Part shown: piece after piece, positions 9,372 to 17,438 of the stretch
Layout: each line of letters opens with the position of its first letter
How positions within the stretch are numbered: position 1 is the stretch's first letter
Source: Hoeflea sp.
Lineage (GTDB): Bacteria; Pseudomonadota; Alphaproteobacteria; Rhizobiales; Rhizobiaceae
Reading direction: 5' to 3'
DNA: 64,000 nt
Assembly (NCBI GenBank): GCA_020637795.1
Contig: JACKJT010000003.1
Location: 372,001-436,000 of the forward strand
The notes under the pieces: generated by a model
What the model saw: the letters and a program-made list of their open reading frames with translations, nothing else
Database searches by the model: none
What the model was told of the DNA's origin: nothing
Position numbers and translations under genes: made by a program

Positions 9372-10121
9372 ATGAACAATTTTCTCGCCGGTCTCGTCAG
9401 TTGGGTGCTGGTCCCGGTCGCCGTCAGCAAGGGTCTGGGCGTACGCCGCGTTGTTCCCCGGCTTCCGCCGCCACGCGGTCGTCCGAGGGGACAATCCGGG
9501 GAAGGCGACGCGGACATCCGCATTCTGGTCGTTGGCGATTCGTCCGCCGCCGGCGTGGGCGCCGACCGGATCGAGGAAACGCTGGGCCCGCAGGTCGCCG
9601 CAATTCTTGGTGAAGCGACCGGCAAGGCCGTCGCCTGGCGCAACGCCGGCGCCAATTCCGCCATTGCCGCCCAGGTGCGCGACCATGTGATCCCGCATAT
9701 CGAGGAACGCGACTTCACCCATGTGATCGTGACTGTCGGCACCAACGACGCCAAGAATTTCGTCACCCGCTCGGCATTCAAGAAAGCCTTTGGCGGTCTG
9801 CTCTACGCGATCCATGCCCGCTGGCCGGAAGCTAGGGTCTACTGGTCACCGGTGGTCGACATGCCGGATGTGCCGGCGCTGCCCTCGTCACTCGCGTTCA
9901 TCCTTGGCCTTCGTGCGCAGATCATCAATGCCATGGGTATTCAGCTTTGCCGGGAGCGAAACGCGATCGCCCTGGAGCGGCTTCCGGTCGAGGGCGCCGA
10001 GGGGTTCGCGGTTGACGGGTTTCATGCCAACGCGCTGGGTTACAGACACTGGGCGCAGCACATCGCGCGGATCATTCAGGCCGAAGCACCAGCGCCATCA
10101 TCATCGCAAAGATCAGAATAA
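9372..10121 (+). CDS. SGNH/GDSL-family hydrolase
   Basis: A 249-residue protein with the SGNH blocks: block I GDSSAAG with nucleophile Ser57, block III GTND at 123-126, and block V DGFHANALGY with Asp215 and His218. Such enzymes hydrolyse esters or act as acyl-transferases; the substrate is unknown. The N-terminal 20 residues are hydrophobic and may anchor the protein or direct it to the periplasm. Upstream in-frame starts exist back to 9276, inside the fba terminator, and are unlikely. Its 3' end overlaps the convergent 53-aa membrane protein gene by 50 bp. Confidence 0.82.
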   Translation: MNNFLAGLVSWVLVPVAVSKGLGVRRVVPRLPPPRGRPRGQSGEGDADIRILVVGDSSAAGVGADRIEETLGPQVAAILGEATGKAVAWRNAGANSAIAAQVRDHVIPHIEERDFTHVIVTVGTNDAKNFVTRSAFKKAFGGLLYAIHARWPEARVYWSPVVDMPDVPALPSSLAFILGLRAQIINAMGIQLCRERNAIALERLPVEGAEGFAVDGFHANALGYRHWAQHIARIIQAEAPAPSSSQRSE

Positions 10122-10233
10122 GAGCGATTTTCCAGACATCGCTCCGTCGTTTCAGACCCGGAAGACCGAAGGGTTTGATCAGATGCAGTGTCATGGCTAC
10201 CAGAACCAGGACAAGCAGTATTTTAGTCGCCAT
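10072..10233 (-). CDS. small two-helix membrane protein (53 aa)
   Basis: Reading the minus strand from ATG at 10233 to TGA at 10074-10072 gives 53 residues: a first hydrophobic helix (about 4-17, KILLVLVLVAMTLH), a short basic loop (KPFGLPGLKRRSD) and a second helix (about 34-49, WKIALILIFAMMMALV). The pattern of two helices around a Gly/Pro/Arg loop looks like a real short membrane protein, and I recall similar short proteins in rhizobia, but I cannot name a family. A weak AAAAGG precedes the start. It overlaps the 3' end of the SGNH hydrolase gene in convergent orientation. Confidence 0.6.
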   Translation of the reverse strand: MATKILLVLVLVAMTLHLIKPFGLPGLKRRSDVWKIALILIFAMMMALVLRPE

Positions 10234-10360
10234 GCGTCATGCCTTTTCCAGTTTAGCCATACACCTGTCATGATCCTGGTCAATCAGCTAGGCTTAACGC
10301 ACTCTGGGCGATGATTCCCGGTTCGCCACATCCCGAAACACATTTGCACACCGGTACCTC

Positions 10361-11599
10361 ATGCGCAGCAATCTTCTTCCCGTCCTGTCATTGCTTCTCG
10401 GCACGGCCTTCCTGCTGGCCGGCAATGGCCTCCACGGCCTGCTGCTGCCCATGCGTGGATCCGCGGAAGGGTTTTCGCCCACGTCGCTTGGCCTTCTGGG
10501 TACCGCCTGGGCAACCGGATTTGTGCTCGGCTGTGTTTTCTCGCAACGGCTGGTTCGGCGCATCGGCCACGTCCGGGCCTTCTCGGCGTTTTCGGCAACC
10601 ATTGCCATCATAGCACTTCTGACCGGACTGCTGGTCGATCCGATCAGCTGGATCGTGCTTCGGGTGGTCACCGGCTTCTCGCTGGCCGCGGCCTTCATGA
10701 TCATCGAGAGCTGGCTGAACGAACGCGCCACCAACGAGACCCGCGGCCTGATCTTCTCGCTCTACATGACAGTCACCTATGTCGCCATCGTCGCAGGACA
10801 GATGAGCATCGCCTTCGGCGACGTCACCCAGACGACGTTCTTCATCATCGCAGGCATCCTCTACTGCCTGGCGCTGCTGCCCACGGCTGTGTCGACCGCA
10901 TCCAGCCCGGCGCCGTTGAAGGAGGTCAAGCTCGATCTCGGAATGATCTACCGGAATTCGCCGGTGTCCTTCATTGCGATCCTGCTGATCGGCGTCGCCA
11001 ACGGGGCGTTTGGCACATTGGCCCCGGTTTTCGGCGCCACTGTCGGCTTGAGCACTTTCACCATCGCCACCATGATGTCGATCACGATTTTCTCCGGCGC
11101 AGTCATGCAGGTGCCCGCGGGCCGCATCTCCGACCGGATGGACCGGCGTTATGTCCTTGCTACCCTGGCCGCCATCGCCGGCCTTTCGGGTCTCGCCATC
11201 ACGATCATCAAACCGGACAGTCTCGCCATCCTGTTCGGTCTGGTCTCGCTATACGGGGCAATGTCCTACACGCTCTATTCCATCACGGTGGCGCATGCGA
11301 ACGACTTTGCCGCCAGCGACAAGTTTGTCACGGTTTCGGGCGGGCTGCTGCTGCTTTACGGCATCGGCACGATCGTCGGCCCGCTTCTCGGCGGCCTCGT
11401 CATGGCCGTCGAACCGCATCTTCTGTTCGTGGTGACGGCCGTCGCCCACCTCGGCGTTGCAGTCTACGCCCTGATCCGGACCCGCATGCGCGCGGCCATC
11501 CCCGTTGAAGAGCGCGAAAGTTTCACCTCGACGCCTTCGGCCAGGGCAGCGACGCCCGAATCGATCAATCTCGATCCGCGCGCCGCGCACGACACGTAG
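10361..11599 (+). CDS. MFS transporter (YcaD-like)
   Basis: A 412-residue protein with twelve predicted membrane segments in two halves, typical of the major facilitator superfamily. Helix 2-3 loop contains RRIGHVRAF and the second half repeats the motif as GRISDRMDRRYVL. The C-terminal 30 residues are soluble and polar. Overall it resembles the YcaD-like group, whose substrates are poorly defined. The gene stands alone between two minus-strand genes. Transport direction and substrate cannot be told. Confidence 0.85.
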   Translation: MRSNLLPVLSLLLGTAFLLAGNGLHGLLLPMRGSAEGFSPTSLGLLGTAWATGFVLGCVFSQRLVRRIGHVRAFSAFSATIAIIALLTGLLVDPISWIVLRVVTGFSLAAAFMIIESWLNERATNETRGLIFSLYMTVTYVAIVAGQMSIAFGDVTQTTFFIIAGILYCLALLPTAVSTASSPAPLKEVKLDLGMIYRNSPVSFIAILLIGVANGAFGTLAPVFGATVGLSTFTIATMMSITIFSGAVMQVPAGRISDRMDRRYVLATLAAIAGLSGLAITIIKPDSLAILFGLVSLYGAMSYTLYSITVAHANDFAASDKFVTVSGGLLLLYGIGTIVGPLLGGLVMAVEPHLLFVVTAVAHLGVAVYALIRTRMRAAIPVEERESFTSTPSARAATPESINLDPRAAHDT

Positions 11600-11645
11600 G
11601 CCCGCCCCACACGCGATTGCTGCATGGGGCGGTCCGGCCCCGGCT

Positions 11646-12626
11646 TCAGCTCATGTCGAGCACGATCTTGCCGATGTGATCGCCATCTTCCATGCGCCGG
11701 TGCGCGGCTGATGCCTGATCCAGCGGGAAGATCGAATCCATCACCGGCAACACCTTCCGCTCGCTCAGCAGCGGCCAGACATGCTTGCGCAGCTCGCGGG
11801 CTATCTCCGCCTTGAACGTGATGTCGCGGGCTCTCAGGGTTGATCCGGTGTGCGTCAGCCGTTTCGTCATCAGCAGCGCAAAATCGGCCTCGGCCTTCCG
11901 GCCTCTGAGGAAGGCGATCTGGACGATCCGGCCCTCGATTGCCGCCGCCTGGTAGTTGCGGGTGATGTAGTCGCCGCCCACCATGTCCAGGATCAGATCG
12001 GCTCCCTTGCCACCGGTCGCCTCCCTGACCGCCTCGACGAAATCCGTGTCGCGGTAATTGATGGCGACATCGGCGCCCAGCTCGCGCATGGCCATGCATT
12101 TCGCCTCTGATCCGGCCGTTGCCAGCACCCGCGCGCCAAACGCCTTGGCGAGCTGGATCGCGGTGGTTCCGATGCCCGAGGTTCCGCCATGAACCAGAAA
12201 AGTCTCACCGGACTTGAGCCCGCCGCGCTGGAACACATTGTGCCAGACCGTGAAGAAGGTTTCGGGGATCGCCGCCGCCTCGGTCATGGTCAGCGCCGCG
12301 GGAGCCATCAGCGCATTGCTCTCGTTAACGGTGCAATACTCGGCGTATCCGCCGCCCGCCACCAGGGCGCAGACCTGATCGCCCGGCTTGAACCCCTGAA
12401 CGGAGGCGCCGACCGCTTCCACCTCCCCGGCAATCTCCAGCCCCGGAATATCGGAAGCGCCCGGCGGCGGCGGGTAGGCCCCCTGCCGCTGAAGGCAATC
12501 AGGACGGTTCACCCCCGCAGCCGCAACCTTGACCAGCAGCTCCATCTCGCCCGGCACCGGCTTGTCGCGCGTTGTCGGGGTGAGGACTTCGGGGCCGCCG
12601 GGTTCCCGGATTTCGATTGCACGCAT
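11646..12626 (-). CDS. NAD(P)H-quinone oxidoreductase, zinc-free MDR family
   Basis: A 326-residue medium-chain dehydrogenase/reductase of the quinone oxidoreductase (PIG3-like) group. It has the GroES-like N-terminal domain (MRAIEIREPGGPEVL and AAGVNRPDCLQRQGAYPPPPG) and the nucleotide-binding motif VHGGTSGIGTTAIQLAK. The cysteine/histidine zinc ligands of alcohol dehydrogenases are missing, as expected for this group. It probably reduces quinones or enones with NADPH. The ATG at 12626 is preceded by GGAG; an upstream ATG at 12656 adds 10 residues unlike the family. Confidence 0.88.
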   Translation of the reverse strand: MRAIEIREPGGPEVLTPTTRDKPVPGEMELLVKVAAAGVNRPDCLQRQGAYPPPPGASDIPGLEIAGEVEAVGASVQGFKPGDQVCALVAGGGYAEYCTVNESNALMAPAALTMTEAAAIPETFFTVWHNVFQRGGLKSGETFLVHGGTSGIGTTAIQLAKAFGARVLATAGSEAKCMAMRELGADVAINYRDTDFVEAVREATGGKGADLILDMVGGDYITRNYQAAAIEGRIVQIAFLRGRKAEADFALLMTKRLTHTGSTLRARDITFKAEIARELRKHVWPLLSERKVLPVMDSIFPLDQASAAHRRMEDGDHIGKIVLDMS

Positions 12627-12779
12627 CAGATCGTTCTCCTGCTCACACTTTTCCACAACTTAGGCACGGGCTAGGATAACGGCAATGCCGGCCGGCGGCC
12701 TGACCCAGGACAATACACGGGAAATCCCGGATCCCGGCACCTGCGATGCTCGAGAAGACCAGAACGCGAGGACAAGACC

Positions 12780-12971
12780 ATGTTTGCAGATGACGACCGT
12801 CCCAAACCCGTACAACGCCATGAAATCGGCTGCGACCTGACATTCCTGTCCGCCGGTGAACTGGAGGAGCGAATCGCTCTCTTGCACGAAGAAATCCGGC
12901 GCCTGGAAGCAGAAAAATCCTTCAAGACATCCAGCCGGAGCACTGCCGAGAGCTTCTTCAAACAAAAATAG
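12780..12971 (+). CDS. DUF1192 family protein
   Basis: A 63-residue protein with the DUF1192 core DLTFLSAGELEERIALLHEE and a predicted helix through residue 50. Members are short alphaproteobacterial proteins of unknown function, often close to rcdA-like genes. An N-terminal acidic stretch (MFADDDRPKP) is typical. Followed by a 457-bp region with a CtrA-type box, a candidate small RNA and a second CtrA-type box before rcdA. Confidence 0.8.
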   Translation: MFADDDRPKPVQRHEIGCDLTFLSAGELEERIALLHEEIRRLEAEKSFKTSSRSTAESFFKQK

Positions 12972-13010
12972 ATCTTGTTTCGCAAGGCGTTACAGAAATG
13001 ATAAAATCCG

Positions 13011-13025
13011 TTAAGCTTCGGTTAA
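13011..13025 (+). promoter_or_regulatory. CtrA-type box (first copy)
   Basis: TTAAGCTTCGGTTAA is an exact TTAA-N7-TTAA match to the binding consensus of the cell-cycle regulator CtrA. CTATAC lies at about 13041-13046, at the right distance to act as a -10 element if the box covers the -35 region, the usual geometry of CtrA-activated promoters. Confidence 0.6.
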
Positions 13026-13049
13026 GCTTTACAAGTCTTTACTATACGC

Positions 13050-13147
13050 ATCCAGGTTTTCCTGGATTTGACAGTCTGGCCTTCGGTCATTCTGTTTGAC
13101 GCCTCCCTGTTAAACTCTTGAGAGCCGCTGATGCGGCTCTTTTTTTG
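13050..13147 (+). ncRNA. candidate small RNA between DUF1192 and rcdA
   Basis: A roughly 95-nt transcript is predicted from a CtrA-type promoter (box 13011-13025, -10-like element near 13041) to a canonical terminator. It would start with a perfect hairpin ATCCAGG-TTTT-CCTGGAT (13050-13067), have a single-stranded middle (about 13068-13118), and end with the terminator stem and T7. No reading frame with a ribosome-binding site lies inside. The layout is that of a trans-acting small RNA. EcpR1 of Sinorhizobium is a cell-cycle small RNA of similar size, but homology was not tested. It could instead be the 3' end of the DUF1192 transcript. Confidence 0.45.
13121..13147 (+). terminator. intrinsic terminator
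   Basis: Perfect 8-bp stem AGAGCCGC-TGAT-GCGGCTCT followed by seven T. It would end the candidate small RNA or the DUF1192 transcript. Confidence 0.9.
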
Positions 13148-13298
13148 CCTTGCTCCCGAGCGGCAAAAGTCCCTACGATAAAACGTCTTCAGTCATATGC
13201 ATTTTGCGGGCGGGAACGCCCCGCATCAATGGCCCCGGATCCGTGCCGACCGGCCACGAACAGGACGTTTCATTTGCTGTCGCATCGCGGTTTTGACG

Positions 13299-13313
13299 TT
13301 AACCCTTTCTTAA
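13299..13313 (+). promoter_or_regulatory. CtrA-type box upstream of rcdA
   Basis: TTAACCCTTTCTTAA is a second exact TTAA-N7-TTAA match, 116 bp upstream of the rcdA start. CtrA control of rcdA is established in Caulobacter. Two perfect boxes in 300 bp is unlikely by chance in G+C-rich DNA. Confidence 0.65.
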
Positions 13314-13428
13314 GAATACACTTGCCGCCGCAAGGGCCGCGGTCCATTCTGCCCAGGCAAGGCAGAGACCTTTCCCGCCCTGCGAAAAGCCGCCTACCCA
13401 GTATTTTGTAATCAGGATATTCCGGCCC

Positions 13429-13947
13429 ATGTCTGAAACCAGCCTCAACACAATCAACCTCGCGGACCGCATGGCCAACTCGGCCCAGTTCAAGGCGCTC
13501 TATGCCGAAGGGATGGGCCTGGTTGAGGAAACCGCGAACTATCTTGACGGCCCCGGCCGGATCGCCTCGAAGAACCTGCCGCGGCTGGCCGGCGTTCTCT
13601 ACGCGGCTGAATCCATGCGCCTGACCACCCGGCTGATGCAGATGGCGTCATGGTTGCTGCTGCAGCGTGCCGTCAACAACGGCGAGATGAACCGCGATCA
13701 GGTTCTTGCAGAAAAGAACAAGGTCCGTCTCGACAGCTTCAATTGCGACCGCACGGCCCAGGGCTGGAGTGACCTGCCGGAAAGCTTCCGCGATCTGGTC
13801 GAACGCTCCCTGCGGATTCAGAACCGGGTGGCGCTGCTCGACCGCGAGATCTACCGTCCGGTGGAAGCCGCGGCCCTGAAGCCGGACAACGAAAATTCGG
13901 TCCAGGCCCAGCAGCATCTGCTGCAGACGGTTTTCACGAAGCGCTGA
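13429..13947 (+). CDS. rcdA: RcdA, protease adaptor for CtrA degradation (DUF1465)
   Basis: A 172-residue mostly helical protein of the DUF1465 family, with the conserved regions FKALYAEGMGLVEETANYLD, ESMRLTTRLMQMASWLLLQR and the central EKNKVRL segment. In Caulobacter RcdA acts with CpdR and PopA to deliver CtrA and other substrates to ClpXP during the G1-S transition. The C-terminal about 25 residues are polar and probably disordered, as in Caulobacter, where the tail is needed for function. A perfect CtrA-type box lies upstream, suggesting feedback. Followed by a terminator. Confidence 0.85.
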   Translation: MSETSLNTINLADRMANSAQFKALYAEGMGLVEETANYLDGPGRIASKNLPRLAGVLYAAESMRLTTRLMQMASWLLLQRAVNNGEMNRDQVLAEKNKVRLDSFNCDRTAQGWSDLPESFRDLVERSLRIQNRVALLDREIYRPVEAAALKPDNENSVQAQQHLLQTVFTKR

Positions 13948-13980
13948 AAACCTGCGCAGCAGCCAGATCAGATCTTTCAA

Positions 13981-14010
13981 AAAAGCCCGCAGCGCCTGCC
14001 GCGGGCTTTT
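13981..14010. terminator. bidirectional intrinsic terminator after rcdA
   Basis: A 10-bp stem AAAAGCCCGC/GCGGGCTTTT with a 10-nt loop. T-runs occur on both strands, so it can stop transcripts from rcdA and from rpmE. Confidence 0.85.
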
Positions 14011-14052
14011 TCACGTTCCTGTGCCGGGCGCCAGGGGTCCGGTGTCACGACA

Positions 14053-14080
14053 ACAAAAAACCCGCCGGGAACGGCGGGTT
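14053..14080 (-). terminator. intrinsic terminator of rpmE
   Basis: On the minus strand AACCCGCC, a 6-nt loop and GGCGGGTT are followed by TTTTG, 27 bp after the rpmE stop. Confidence 0.85.
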
Positions 14081-14106
14081 CTGAGCGTCGGCGAGTGCCG
14101 TGCGTC

Positions 14107-14328
14107 TTAGAGGCTGAGGCCTTCGAAACGCTTCTTGAACTTCGAAAGACGGCCGCCACGGTCCAGCATCTGCTGGTTGCCGCCGGTCCAGGCCGGATGC
14201 GACTTCGGATCGATTTCGAGGTTCATGGTGTCGCCTTCGGCACCCCAGGTGGACTGGGTCATGTATTCGGTGCCGTCGGTCATGACCACCTTGATCATGT
14301 GGTAATCGGGATGGATGTTCGCCTTCAT
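14107..14328 (-). CDS. rpmE: 50S ribosomal protein L31, cysteine-free form
   Basis: A 73-residue protein starting MKANIHPDYHMIKVVMTDGT and containing the family block PKSHPAWTGGNQQMLDRGGR, which is L31. The zinc-binding CxxC motif of the C+ form is absent: there is no cysteine at all. It is the zinc-independent type usual in alphaproteobacteria. The open frame extends further upstream, but only the ATG at 14328 gives the L31 N-terminus. Divergent from the ABC exporter gene. Confidence 0.95.
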   Translation of the reverse strand: MKANIHPDYHMIKVVMTDGTEYMTQSTWGAEGDTMNLEIDPKSHPAWTGGNQQMLDRGGRLSKFKKRFEGLSL

Positions 14329-14534
14329 CTTCTTCTTCGTCCTGCCGTTGGGAGGCCCCTGCGCAGCGATGCTTGCGGCATTTTGGCCAAACACATAAAT
14401 GAAGCCGGTGTCCCTTGGAACAACGACTTCCCAATTCGATGGCGAGCCTATACATGAAGGCACTGTCGATAACAAGGGCCGCATCCGTTTTTGCCGGTCT
14501 GCCTGAACATTGAATGCGCATACCAGGAGCAGAC

Positions 14535-16364
14535 GTGGCTGAACAAACCGATACACCCAAGACGGCCCGCCTTTCGGTACGGCCGCTCGCCCGGCTTTTC
14601 CCGTACATCCGGCGTTATCCGCATCTGGTGATTGGCGCGCTTGCCTTCCTGCTGCTGGCCGCGGTCACCACCCTGACCCTGCCCATGGCCGTACGCCGGA
14701 TGATCGATCACGGTTTTTCGGCCCAGGACGCCGGTTTCATCAACACCTATTTCTCGATGCTCGCGGCTATCGCCGTGATGCTGGCGCTTGCTTCGGCGTG
14801 CCGCTATTACTTTGTCATCACGCTGGGCGAGCGGGTCGTCTCCGATATTCGCCGCGATGTCTTCGACCACGTCACCCAGCTGTCTGCAGCCTTCTACGAC
14901 GCCAACCGCTCGGGCGAGATCGTCTCGCGGCTGACCGCGGACACCACGCAGATCAAGTCCACCGTTGGCGCCACCGCATCCCTGGCCTTGCGCAACACCA
15001 TCCTGTGCATCGGCGCAGGCGCCATGATGTTCATCACCTCGCCGAAGCTCTCGGCACTGGTTCTGGTCGCAATACCGGTCATCGTTTTCCCGATGGTCGG
15101 CTTCGGCCGCAAGGTCCGCAAACGCTCCCGCATGGCCCAGGACAGCCTGGCCGAGGCCATGACCTTTGCCGGCGAGGCCATCGGCGCGACCCGCACCGTG
15201 CAGGCCTTCAATACCGAAGCCCGCGCGCAGGCCCGCTTCAGCCAGGCCGTGGAAGCGGCTTTCACTGCGGCCCGCCAATCCATTCTTGCCCGCTCCATCC
15301 TCACCGGTTTTGCCATTGCCATGGCCTTCGGCTCCGTGGTCGCGGTGCTCTGGTATGGCGCCCAGTCGGTGCTGTCAGGCGAACTCTCGCCCGGCACATT
15401 GGGCCAGTTCCTGCTCTACTCGGTCTTCGCCGCCGGCAGCCTCGGCGCCTTGTCCGAGGTCTGGGGTGAACTCTCCCAGGCCGCAGGCGCCGCAGAACGC
15501 CTGAGCGAACTGCTCGACGAAGTGCCCGAGATCCGCGCACCTCAATCGCCAAAGGCGCTGCCCTCCCCCGCGATCGGTGATATCCGGTTCGACAACGTCC
15601 ATTTCGCCTACCCGTCGCGGCCCGACACATCCGCGCTGACAGGAACCAGCTTTCACGTCCGCCCCGGCGAAACGGTGGCGGTGGTCGGCGCGTCCGGCGC
15701 CGGCAAGTCGACCCTGTTTTCGCTGATCCTGAGGTTCTACGACACCACCGCCGGAACCGTCTTCATCGACACTGTCGACGTCCGTGAAGCCGACCCCGCC
15801 GACGTGCGCTCCCGCATCGCCCTGGTTCCGCAGGATGTGACGATCTTTGCAGGCAGTGTCGGCGACAACATCGCATTCGGAAGGTCCGGCGCCAGCCAGG
15901 CGGACATCGAGGCAGCGGCGAAGGCGGCCCAGGCGCATGATTTCATCATGGCGCTCGACAGGGGCTACGACACCCAGGTGGGCGAACGCGGCATCACGCT
16001 GTCGGGCGGTCAACGCCAGCGCGTGGCAATCGCCCGGGCAATCCTGCGCGACGCGCCAATCCTGCTGCTCGACGAGGCCACCTCGGCGCTCGACGCGGAA
16101 AACGAAACGCTGGTGCAGAAGGCACTCGAAGGGCTGATGCTCGACCGCACCACGATCGTCATTGCCCACCGTCTGGCAACCGTGCTGCGCGCCGACCGCA
16201 TCCTGGTGATGGACAACGGCCGGATTGTCGAGGAAGGCACGCATGTCGAACTGGTCGCCCGCGGCGGCCTCTACGCCCGCCTCGCCCGGTTGCAGTTCGA
16301 GCACGGGGCGGAAGCGCTTTCCGCCGAGGCCCTCCCCCCTGCCGGATCGACAGCCGGCAAATAA
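14535..16364 (+). CDS. ABC exporter, fused membrane and ATPase domains
   Basis: About 609 residues: a type IV ABC exporter membrane domain with six helices (about 25-310) followed by one nucleotide-binding domain with Walker A GASGAGKST (385-393), Q-loop Gln433, signature LSGGQ (489-493) and Walker B LLLDE (510-514). It works as a homodimer or heterodimer, exporting lipids, drugs or peptides; the substrate is not predictable. The start is taken as the GTG at 14535 because AGGAG precedes it at 6-nt spacing; an ATG at 14514 would add seven residues with no ribosome site. Confidence 0.9.
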   Translation: MAEQTDTPKTARLSVRPLARLFPYIRRYPHLVIGALAFLLLAAVTTLTLPMAVRRMIDHGFSAQDAGFINTYFSMLAAIAVMLALASACRYYFVITLGERVVSDIRRDVFDHVTQLSAAFYDANRSGEIVSRLTADTTQIKSTVGATASLALRNTILCIGAGAMMFITSPKLSALVLVAIPVIVFPMVGFGRKVRKRSRMAQDSLAEAMTFAGEAIGATRTVQAFNTEARAQARFSQAVEAAFTAARQSILARSILTGFAIAMAFGSVVAVLWYGAQSVLSGELSPGTLGQFLLYSVFAAGSLGALSEVWGELSQAAGAAERLSELLDEVPEIRAPQSPKALPSPAIGDIRFDNVHFAYPSRPDTSALTGTSFHVRPGETVAVVGASGAGKSTLFSLILRFYDTTAGTVFIDTVDVREADPADVRSRIALVPQDVTIFAGSVGDNIAFGRSGASQADIEAAAKAAQAHDFIMALDRGYDTQVGERGITLSGGQRQRVAIARAILRDAPILLLDEATSALDAENETLVQKALEGLMLDRTTIVIAHRLATVLRADRILVMDNGRIVEEGTHVELVARGGLYARLARLQFEHGAEALSAEALPPAGSTAGK

Positions 16365-16500
16365 TTCGCAAATCCGACTGCCGGATTATTGTGAAACCCG
16401 TCAAATCAGGGTAATTGTCTGGCGTTCGTCTGGAAGCCACGCGAGGGGCGGGACCTCGGTTCGCGGGCTATAACAGGAACATTCAGAAGGTGTATCCACG

Positions 16501-17409
16501 ATGCGGAATGACGCGGAGTGGCGGACCCTGCTTCTGGCAGGCGTTTGCTATGCTGTGTGGTTGTTGCTGGCGTTCGGGTGGGCTGACCTGCCGGACATCT
16601 TGCGTGTCCTGCTGCTGATCCCCGTGATCACGCTGCATTCCTCGCTCCAACATGAATTTTTGCACGGTCATCCATTCAGGAACCAGAAGCTAAACGATCT
16701 CTTGATCTCCCCGCCAATTGGAGTGCTGGTGCCCTACCTGCGCTTCAAATCCTGCCACCTCACCCACCACATCAACGAAAACATCACCGATCCCTATGAC
16801 GATCCGGAGAGCTATTATCTCGACCGGGACATATGGGCGGCGATACCTCCATTGCTCAAAGGCCTACTCATTGCCAACAATACCCTTGTTGGACGGATCA
16901 CCATTGGACCGGCACTTGCAACGATCGGCTTTCTGCGCAGCGAATTCGCTCGTGCCAAGGCCGGTGACACGATCATCCTTAAGGTATGGCTGCGTCATTT
17001 TCTGGCAGTAGCCTTGCTGTTCTGGCTGATCGGCATCTTTGGCAGCCTGCATCCGGCAGCCTATTTCGTTGCCGCCTATTTCGGCATGGGACTGTTGATG
17101 GTCCGCTCCTTCATCGAGCACCAGGCCGTCGAGAAGGCCAACCAGCGCTCGGTGATCATCGAGACCAGGGGCCCGCTCAGCCTCCTGTTTCTCAACAACA
17201 ACTTCCACTCGGTGCATCACGCCTATCCATCGCTTGCCTGGTACCGGATCCCCGCCTTCTTTCGGGAAAACCGCGCCCGGTTCCTGCGCATGAACGGCGG
17301 CTACCGCTACCAGAGCTACTGGGAAGTGTTCCGCCGCTTCGGTTTCCGGCCGAAGGAGCCGGTGGCTTGGCCGATCGAACCCCGCAAGCGGCGCGGCGAC
17401 GGCGCGTGA
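16501..17409 (+). CDS. membrane fatty acid desaturase/hydroxylase family protein
   Basis: A 302-residue integral membrane protein with the three histidine boxes of the di-iron desaturase family: HEFLHGH (51-57), HLTHH (86-90) and NNNFHSVHH (232-240). Four or more membrane segments lie between them. Members insert double bonds or hydroxyl groups into acyl chains, carotenoids or sterols; the class cannot be fixed from the boxes alone. The next gene starts within 30 bp and the two are probably co-transcribed. GAAGGTG precedes the ATG. Confidence 0.85.
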   Translation: MRNDAEWRTLLLAGVCYAVWLLLAFGWADLPDILRVLLLIPVITLHSSLQHEFLHGHPFRNQKLNDLLISPPIGVLVPYLRFKSCHLTHHINENITDPYDDPESYYLDRDIWAAIPPLLKGLLIANNTLVGRITIGPALATIGFLRSEFARAKAGDTIILKVWLRHFLAVALLFWLIGIFGSLHPAAYFVAAYFGMGLLMVRSFIEHQAVEKANQRSVIIETRGPLSLLFLNNNFHSVHHAYPSLAWYRIPAFFRENRARFLRMNGGYRYQSYWEVFRRFGFRPKEPVAWPIEPRKRRGDGA

Positions 17410-17438
17410 ATGGACCCGCACCAGCCGGAGGCGGCGCT

